Shown: positions 12,401 through 21,400 of the stretch, piece by piece
How positions within the stretch are numbered: position 1 is the first letter of the stretch
How the letters are laid out: the number at the start of each line of letters is the position of its first letter
NCBI RefSeq assembly: GCF_963259705.1
Contig: NC_081840.1
Location: 3,213,562-3,277,561, forward strand
Direction: 5' to 3'
DNA: 64,000 nt
Source of the DNA: Myotis daubentonii
Taxonomy: Eukaryota > Chordata > Mammalia > Chiroptera > Vespertilionidae
Translations under genes and position numbers: made by a program
Notes under the pieces: model-generated
What the model was told of the DNA's origin: nothing
The model's database searches: none
The model's input: the letters and a program-made list of their open reading frames with translations, nothing else

Positions 12401-15400
12401 TAAAATGCGCACACACACATAAATACACACTTTGTAGTAGGAAAATCTGAGATACAACATAGCATAGTGGTTAAGAACAAGGACTCCAGAACTAGACTGG
12501 CTGAGTTCAGATCCTCTCTTTTCCACTTGACTAGCTATGACCTTGGACAAATTATTAAACTTATATGGGCCTCAATTACCTGTTCTGCAAAATAAAGATA
12601 ATAAAAAATATCTATTTCAAAGAGTTACTGTGAGGATAATATTTGTAAAGCACTAAGTATAATATCTAGCATGCAAGAGGTACTATATATGCTTAAGTCA
12701 GAAAACATCATGTGCAAGTAAAGCTACCACACATATATACTTGTAAACAATTACAACTTTAAAGCTTTTCCTTCCAAAAATTTTTGCCCACTTACCCAAT
12801 CCTAGGAAAGAGATGAAATAATTGTACAATGAACACCTGCGTGCCCTTCACCTATATTCATCAAGATTCTATTCTCTCTCTTTCTCTCTCTCTCATACTT
12901 TTGCTGAACTATTTGAAGATAAACTGCAGACATCATAACACTCACTCCTAAATACCTCAGCATGTAATTCCTAAGAACAAGAACATCCTCCTGCAAAATA
13001 CACCCAAGTAATATAACTTTAATATATAATACTCTTATGTTCTATACCCAAATTTTCCCAGCTACCCTGATAACATCCTTCATAGCAATAAACAAAGACA
13101 TGATTATATACTGCAATTAGTTATTCATGTCTTTAGCCTCCTTTAATCTGGAACAGTTCCTCCATCCTTCTTATCTTCCATTACACTGACATTTTTAACA
13201 GTGCTAACCATTTACTTTATAAAATTTCCCTTACTTTGGATGTGTCTGACTGCTGCTTTATAATTTAGCAGGAACAGTAAGTACAACACTGATGTGTGTC
13301 CTTCCCAGTTGATTACATCAGGACACACATGCAGTCAGTTATTTTTGGTGGTGACTCTCAATTTTCTCCAACATAAAGGTAAGTTTACCCTTTGTAAAAA
13401 ATATGTAGCCCTGGCCAGGTGGCTCAATTGGTTGATGTATTGTCCCTTACACCAAAAAGGTTGTGAGTTCGATTCTGGGGTCAGGGCACATACCTAGGTT
13501 GTGGGCTCAATCCCTGGTCAAGGCGCTTAAGGGAGGCAAACGATTAACGTTTATCTCTCACATGGATGTTTCTCTCTCTTCCTCTCTCTATACATAACCT
13601 CTGGTGAGGGTTAAGAAGAAGAATCTACAAATCAGTGGGAGATAATTTGATACTGTCTAAATATTAAACTCCTCAACAACCCTTCACTAAATAGTATTAG
13701 CATTCATTGATGATTCTGTTCTGTATCAATTTTTACTATGGTGGCCAAAAGAATAGTGAATTCTATTTTTGTTATTTATACGTAAGTAGGTATTCTATTG
13801 CAATAAAGATCTTTCCCTTCTCCCTGTCCCCATTACATATTTATTTATTTGCTCAATATGGACTTAGGGCATTTTTTTAATTTAGCATGTTATAATTCAC
13901 TAGGGGCCCGGTGCACGAAATTCGTACACTGGGTGTGTGTGGGGGGGGTGTCCCTCAGCCCAGCCTGCCCCCTCTCACATACTGGGAGCCCTCAGGCGTT
14001 GACCCCCATCACCCTCCAATCGCAGAATCGGCCCCTTGCCCAGGCCTGACGCCTCTGACAGAGGCGTCAGGCCTGGGCAGGGGACCCTCATTTCCCCCCA
14101 TCACTGGTTCTGCCCCCAGACCCCTCCGATTGCTGGCTTTGCCCCTTGCCCAGGCCTGATGCCTCAGCCAGAGGCGTAGACCCCCATCACCCTCTGATCA
14201 CCTGATCGGCCCCTTGCCCAGGCCTGACGCCTCCGCCAGAGGTGTCAGGCTTGGACAGGGGACCCCCATATCCCCCCGATCACTGGCTCTGGCCCCCGCC
14301 CAGGCCTGATGCCTCGGCCAGAGGAGTTGACCCTCATCACCCTCCGATCACCAATCACCGGATCGGCCCCTTGACCAGGCCTGAGGCCTCTGGCAGAGGT
14401 GTCAGGCCTGGGCAGGGGACCCCCAGCTCCCCGCGGTTGCAGGCTCTGCCCCTTGCCCAGGCCTAACGCCTCTGGCTGAGGCGTCCGGCTCGGGCAACGG
14501 GGACCCGCAGCTGCAGCGGCCCCGCGATCGTGGGCTCCGCTTTAGGCCCAGGCAAGGGACCCCTAGCTCCCGGGACTGCCAGCTTCGACTGTGCCCAGCT
14601 CCCATCGCTGGCTCCACCCCTACTTCCTACTATCACTGGCCAGGGCAGAAAAGGCACCTGATTCTCCAATCATGGCTGGGGGGCAGGGCAAAGGCAGCCC
14701 CTTGGCCGCCTTTGCCCTGCCCCCCAGCTCTTAGCTCTCCCCTGGGTTTCCGATCACTGTCAGTGGCAGGGGGCTTCTTCCTGCTTTCCCTTTTGCCTCC
14801 CTGCATTGTGCCTACATATGCAAATTAACCGCCATCTTGTTGGCAGTTAACTGCCAATCTTAGTTGGCAGTTAATTTGCATATAGCCCTGATTAGCCAAT
14901 GAAAAGGGTATCGTCGTACGCCAATTACCATTTTTCTCTTTTATTAGTGTAGATTATTGTCATCATTATTTTTGATACTCAGATTTGGCTAATGGGAGCC
15001 CCTTCAAGCCTGATCTTGTGTCCTTTTAACAATTCTCCACAATTTTTGAGCACTTCCTTGCTTTCTGGCACAGTCCTTTGAATCTTTAGAACACAGTAAG
15101 TAATTGGTAACAAATAATTACATCAACCATCTACATACTAAAGTTCCTGTGGGTAAATAGGCAGAGAAGTAACATTAAAGATACAATCACACACATACAC
15201 CACACCCTACACCGACCCATTTTATCTATCTCACAAATACAATGCAAAGTAATAAATTAAATATTGAATATAATGCAATTAGATTACTTTCCCAATCTCT
15301 GGGAAATAAAATAGAAACACTCAATAGAATAAAATAAAATAGAACACATGAGATACACCTACCTAGGCGAGGTCTAGGTCGGAAGACCATTTCTAGCCCT

Positions 15401-18400
15401 TTCACTTCCAGTGCACAATTATCCTGTAGCAAGGAGCCCCATGGAACTGACAGAGAAATTGACTGTATGAATCCTTCAGTGACTTCTAAAGGCGCATCTG
15501 CTGACTCCAGGATCTCATTGAGGCACTAAAGAGAAAAACCAAGGGCAATTTTAAATCACGAGAACTTAAAATTGTTAACGTATTCAGATGCTGAATATGC
15601 TCATATATGTGTCAGGCACTAGGATAAAGGAAGCAGAGACCTAGTTAATGACGATCCCTGGTCCTCACAAGCTTACAAAGATAACTTACCATGAAAGGCA
15701 CACGTAATTAAAGTATGATGAGTTGCACCCAGCAGGTGTGGCTCAGTGATTGAGTGTCAACCTATGAACCAGGAGATCACAGTTCGATTCCCAGTCAGGG
15801 CACATGCCCGGGTTGCAGGCTCAATCCCCAGTGTGGGGCGTGCAGGAGGCAGCTGATCTATGATTCTCTCTCATCATTAATGTTTCTCTCTCTTCCTTCT
15901 TCTCTGAAATCAATAAAAATATATTATGCCGAAACCGGTTTGGCTCAGTGGATAGAGCGTCGGCCTGCGGACTGAAAGGTCCCAGGTTCGATTCCGGTCA
16001 AGGGCATGTACCTGGGTTGCGGGCATATCCCCAGTGGGAGATGTGCAGGAGGCAGCTGATCGAAGTTTCTCTCTCATCGATGTTTCTAACTCTCTATCTC
16101 TCTCCCTTCCTCTCTGTAAAAAATCAATAAAATATATTTAAAATATATATATATTATTTTTAAATACATTTTATTGATTTTTTTATGGAGAGGGACAGAG
16201 TCAGAAACATCGATGAGAGAGAAACATCGATCAGCTGCCTCATGCACACCCCCACTGGGGATGCACCCGCAACCAAGGCACATGCCCTTGACCGGAATCA
16301 AACCTGGGACCCTTCAGTCCGCAGGCTGACGCTCTATCCACTGAGCCAAACCAGCCAGAGCAAAATATATTATTTTTTAAAAGTGAGATGAGTTACATGC
16401 AGAGAAAATGCATTGTGCTATTTGAGCGTGTAAAGACCCTAACCTGGCACGCTAGTTGAGGAACTGCTATTTAAAGCTGAGACGAGAAGGCTGAGGAGTC
16501 ACTAGGCAAAGTGTTCCAGGCAAAGACAAAGGCATGTGGAAGGATTAAAAAAAAAAAAAAAAAAGCAGAGGTCAGAGAGGGCAAGCCCACCTACTTGAGA
16601 TGCAAGAATATCTAAAGAGAAAAGCAGCTGTAGCTTTAGTGTACTGTGTCAGGGTGATGAGCCAGAGATAAGGCTACAGAGATAAGAGAGAGGGGCATCC
16701 AAAAACCTTGTAATTCATGTTAGAGTCTGAAATTTATCTCAAGGGCAAGGTGAAACCATTGAAAGATTTTGAGTTTCCATGCCATGACGGGACTGGAACG
16801 TTTAGAGGGCCTCTCCTGCAGCCAGGTAGAGCATGAATTGGAAGAAAGCAAACCTCAGACAGAACGGTCGTGATGAGCAGAAGCTAGAAAAGTTGGTTTG
16901 GCAAGGACAGCAACACTGAGGACAGTGAGAAGCGGACGGATTGTTGTGATACATTAGGAAGCCAAGTTAGCTGCCATCAAGAGGAAAGAAGAATGACTCC
17001 GGGTGCTGGCTTGGGCAACTGCTTCAACAGTGGTGCCATTTACTAGACAGAGAAACCTGGAGAAGCTGGTTAGGCGACAGAGGAGGAGTTCAGTCCCAAA
17101 GAATACATCTGAGCAGACACCCAGGTGGAGATGTCTAGGAAGCAGCTGGAAATTCCGGTCTAGAGCTCGAGAGAGTCATCTGGGCTGGAGACAGAGAAGA
17201 GCATTGTGAACACAGAGGGTAAATGACGCCACGGCGGTGAGGAGAGATGACCTTTAGGAACTTACATAGAGGAAAACAACAAGAGGCCTAGGACAGAACC
17301 CTGGTAAACACCAATATTTAAGAAACACGTTAAGAAAGAGGAACCTGCAAAAGGCAGAAAGGAGAAGGGAAATCAAGAAAGCTTCATTTTCCAGAAAATC
17401 ATGGAAAGACAATGTGAAAGAAAAGAGTGAGCAAGTGCAGCAACAGCTAAAAAGGAGTCAAAGATTTTTAAGGGTCCCCTGGACTTTACTAGGTAAGTGG
17501 TATTTAGGGTACAGGTGATGCCATTGAGAGGGATTTCAATAGAGGGGGGAGGCAAGCTAGATTATAACAGAAGGGTGACAGAAAGGATGTAAATACAGTT
17601 AGCAGAATAATTAAATGCGTTTCTGACAATATATTTTTAAATTAGAATAAAAGTTATTAAATGCCAGTTTTATGTAGGGTACTTCCTGAAAGCCATGTTG
17701 CATAAGGGTGGAGTCATAATTCTTTGTCTACAAGCCTAATGCTGAATATTGAGTGAGACGGAGACTAGCTCCTGTTTTACCAGAGGTTTCTCCTGAAAGG
17801 CTTTCTGCATGCTGGGGCTTGCGTAACCATCCAGACTTTCTAAAAAGTACATGGGCACGGGTGGTCTCAAGGTACAAACACCCAGATCCTCACTCTCTAA
17901 AGATACTCTTTCCCCAAACTGACCTTCCTCGGAAGAGTACTTACAGCAGTGACGTCAAGTTGGGTCTGCTTTCCCATAGCCCTCGGTGTGACTCACTTCT
18001 CCCACTTAGCCAAAACAGGCCTATCCTTTTACCTTCCTGAATCCTCTCTTATACACTACCTAGCGTATAAAAATCTCCAGGCAGGGCCAGAAACTTAAGT
18101 TTTCTGGTCTTTCACTGTCTTATACATATTTTTGACATGACACCAAAGAAAATCAAAGAACTAAGTGATATTGCTACTGCAAATCCCTTCAGTTCTCATC
18201 CACTTAGTTAAGGCATCAGTGTTTCTCAAGCTTGTAATTATTTTAAAAATTTAGAATGAGCCCTAGCCAGGTGGCTCAATAGGTTGAAGTGCCGTCCCTT
18301 ATACCAAAAAGGTTGAGGGTTCAATTCCTGGGCAGGGCACATTCCTAGGTTGCGGGTTTGATCTCCAGTTGGGGAGCAATTGATGGATGTTTTTCTCTCT

Positions 18401-21400
18401 CTCTCCTCTCTCTCTCTTTTGCTCTTCCCTCCCCCCTTCCTCTCTCTCTGAAATCAATAAAACATATTCTCAGGTGAGAATTAAAAAAAGAAAAAGAAAA
18501 TTTATATAAAAGCACCCAATATGTAAATAAATGGTCACTATTATCTTCAAAAGCAAACTAAAATCCCCTGCCTTGATGCCATGCCCCTCTAGTCATCAAC
18601 CTCATTTCTCTTTCTTTTGTCAAGGGAGCTATTTTCTCAAACCACAAACTACTATCTGCCTTCTAACACTCAGCTCCTTTGAAACTGCTCTTAACCGCCA
18701 ATAAACTGACAAATGCAATGAAAAACATTCAGTCCTCATCTTCCTTGAATACTCATCTCAGTCTAATTCCTATTTTGAAATTCTAACTTTTCTTGGCTTC
18801 CGTAACATGCTTCACACTGAGTCTTTTTTCCAATTCTTTACCACTTAAAATGATGATACTCTTCTAAGTTTTATCTTCAGCTTTTTTTGTTTCTCAACTA
18901 ATCTACAACTGCCCATGCACTTTATGCCATTCCAGTGTTTCAGTTACCACTGATACTCTGATAACTCCCAAATCTTCCCAACTCTTCCTTCCTCAAATCC
19001 AATACTATATAGCATTTTGACCACTTCAATGGGAAAAGAACTCATGAACTCCTCCCTCCCACTTGAAGCTCCTTGAAGTTAGCAGTCTCTAAAATGTATC
19101 TATCCCAGAGATAACAGATGAGCCAATAGAGATGTGAGTAGAAAAATTAGACATTCTATATTAAATTTTTCACATTTTTATACAAAGGGCATTGGCACCC
19201 TCACTCCAGCCATATATCAGACTGGTACAAAGAGAAGACCAGCCCTAGCAGGTTTGGCTCAGTGGATAGAGCATGGGCCTGTGGACTGAAGGGTCCCAGG
19301 TTTGATTCTGGTCAAAGGCACATGCCTGGGTTGTGGGCTTGATCCCCAGTAGGGGGCATGCAGGAGGCAGCCGATCAATGATTCTCATCAGTGATGTTTC
19401 TATTTCTCTCTCCCTCTCCCTTCCTCTCTGAATATATATATTTTCAAAGAGACCAGTAGTTCCACAATGGGGAAGAGTTAAGAATGGTGCCCTCAGTTGG
19501 ATGTTCCATTCCAACACACTGAAACTTACCTGAGCATCATTCTGCACAATAAAAACAGACCTGTAGTCCTGGCCGGGTGGCTCAGTTGGTTGGAACATTA
19601 TCCCATACACCAAAAAGGCTGTGGGTTCAATTCCCTGTCAGGGCACATGTGTAGGTAGTGGGTTTGATCCCCAGTTGGGACTTGAGTGGGAGGCAACCAA
19701 TGTTTCTCTCTCTTCCTTCTTCTCTCTCTTAAAAGGAAAAAACAAAAACATATCCTTGGGTAAGGATTAAAAAAACCCAGACTTTTAAGCAACAGAATCT
19801 TTGTAAAAAGACAAAAAGTGACAATAACTTTCTGATTTTCTGGCTTTACTTATGGCCAAATATTTAAGAGATGATTTTAAAGATGAAAAGCCATTTTCTT
19901 CTGTATAAACAGAAGAATTCTAAATATGCTGATCACTTATGTGATGACAAATAGCTATCAATAGTATATGCTACCAGGCAGGTATATTCCAAAAAACAAA
20001 ACATACTGTATATTTTCAAAGTACAGATGCCATTTTAGTAATGAGTGAGAAAGTAAATACTTTTCAAAGGATACTTGTACTAGGAGGAGAATGTTTTGAA
20101 AAATTATATTTGGAAATGTCTCTATTGTTACATGATTTTGTTGCTGAAATAATGTTTATTAAAAATACTATCTTTTTTTAAAGTCATTATCTACACAAAA
20201 GTTATAAAAGGTTTGAACATATGGAAAATTATCCCAATGAATCTAAAAGTCTTGCTTAAGAGTTTCTTAAAGATATATATATATATATATATATATATGT
20301 AACCTTCCAATTAACTAGCAAAAATAACTGATTGAGACCAAGGAAGAAGGGAATGTCACTGCCAATTTCAACATAATCCTGTGCATAATTAATGGTTGGC
20401 AATTGAAACATTAGTGATGTCACCAATTATGCAATTCTTCCATTTGTATCTATGATTCTGTGAGGTATCTTTTTTTCAGTAATGAAAGTCAGTCGAATGA
20501 AGTGTCAAAAGTAACTGAATTTGGAATCAGAAGTTTGAATAGCTATATTTGTCATATCAAGATTTATCAACAACGCTGGCCGGTTTGGCTCAGTGGATAG
20601 AGTGTTGGCCTGTGGACTGAAAGGTCCTGGGTTCAATTCCGGTGAAGGGCACATGCCCAGGTTTCAGGCTCACTCTCCAGTGTGGGGTGTGCAGGAGGCA
20701 GCCGATTAATGATTCTCTCTCATCATTGATGTTTCAAACTCTCTCTCCCTCTCCCTTCCTCTCTGAAATCAATAAAAGTATATATATATTTTTTAAAAGA
20801 GTGATTGCTAAAATAGCTTTATTAAAAAAAGATTTATCATCAACAGAACACACTATAATTAATAAATAAATTAACAGCAACAAATGTTTACTGGATGCTT
20901 TATTTGACATTATCATTTTGGCTGGGGATATCCCTCACCTTCAAGGAAAAGGACAAAAAATATTCAGAGTAAGTCTAGCCATAAATCACTCTACCAATGA
21001 TCCTGAAGTCAAACTGTAAAATTCAAATATTACCACCTCTGATTTTCCATGAGGATTACATGATCCACACAAATTAAGAGTGTCTAGCATAGCGTCTTAA
21101 ATACAAAAGATGCTCAATAAACATTTACTTTCCTTTGAAGCCATAGGATTCATAACGAAATAATGGCCTTAGGAATTAGACAGGTTTGAATTCTCACTGT
21201 ACCACTTGTTGGCCGTGTCACTTGGGGAAAATTATTTAACTCCATCTGTAAAATGGAAATAATAATACCCACCTTATAAGATTAATGTGAAAAGCCATTA
21301 ATGAATAATGTATACAAAATCATTCAACCCACAAAAGACAGTTAGTAAATATCCAACCCTCCTCCTTCAAGATAGCCTATTCATAACTGTACTGAAAGTA

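Larger units (their letters stand above)
10952..15362 (-). other. ATG2B intron 2
   Basis: Poly-G, Charlie fossil, SINE, MIR, L1 fragment, SINE and the 1,054-bp Helitron, in that order. 11780-12450 and 14955-15362 show nothing more. Confidence 0.85.

Noticed and set aside
13900..14500. Regular repeat spacing that recalls a CRISPR array
   Set aside because: Units are degenerate, partly inverted and lie within Helitron ends in a mammalian intron.
13849..14669. Several open frames with repeating [20 protein letters not shown] peptides
   Set aside because: Translated minisatellite units of the Helitron, repeated in the 26023 copy; not a protein family.
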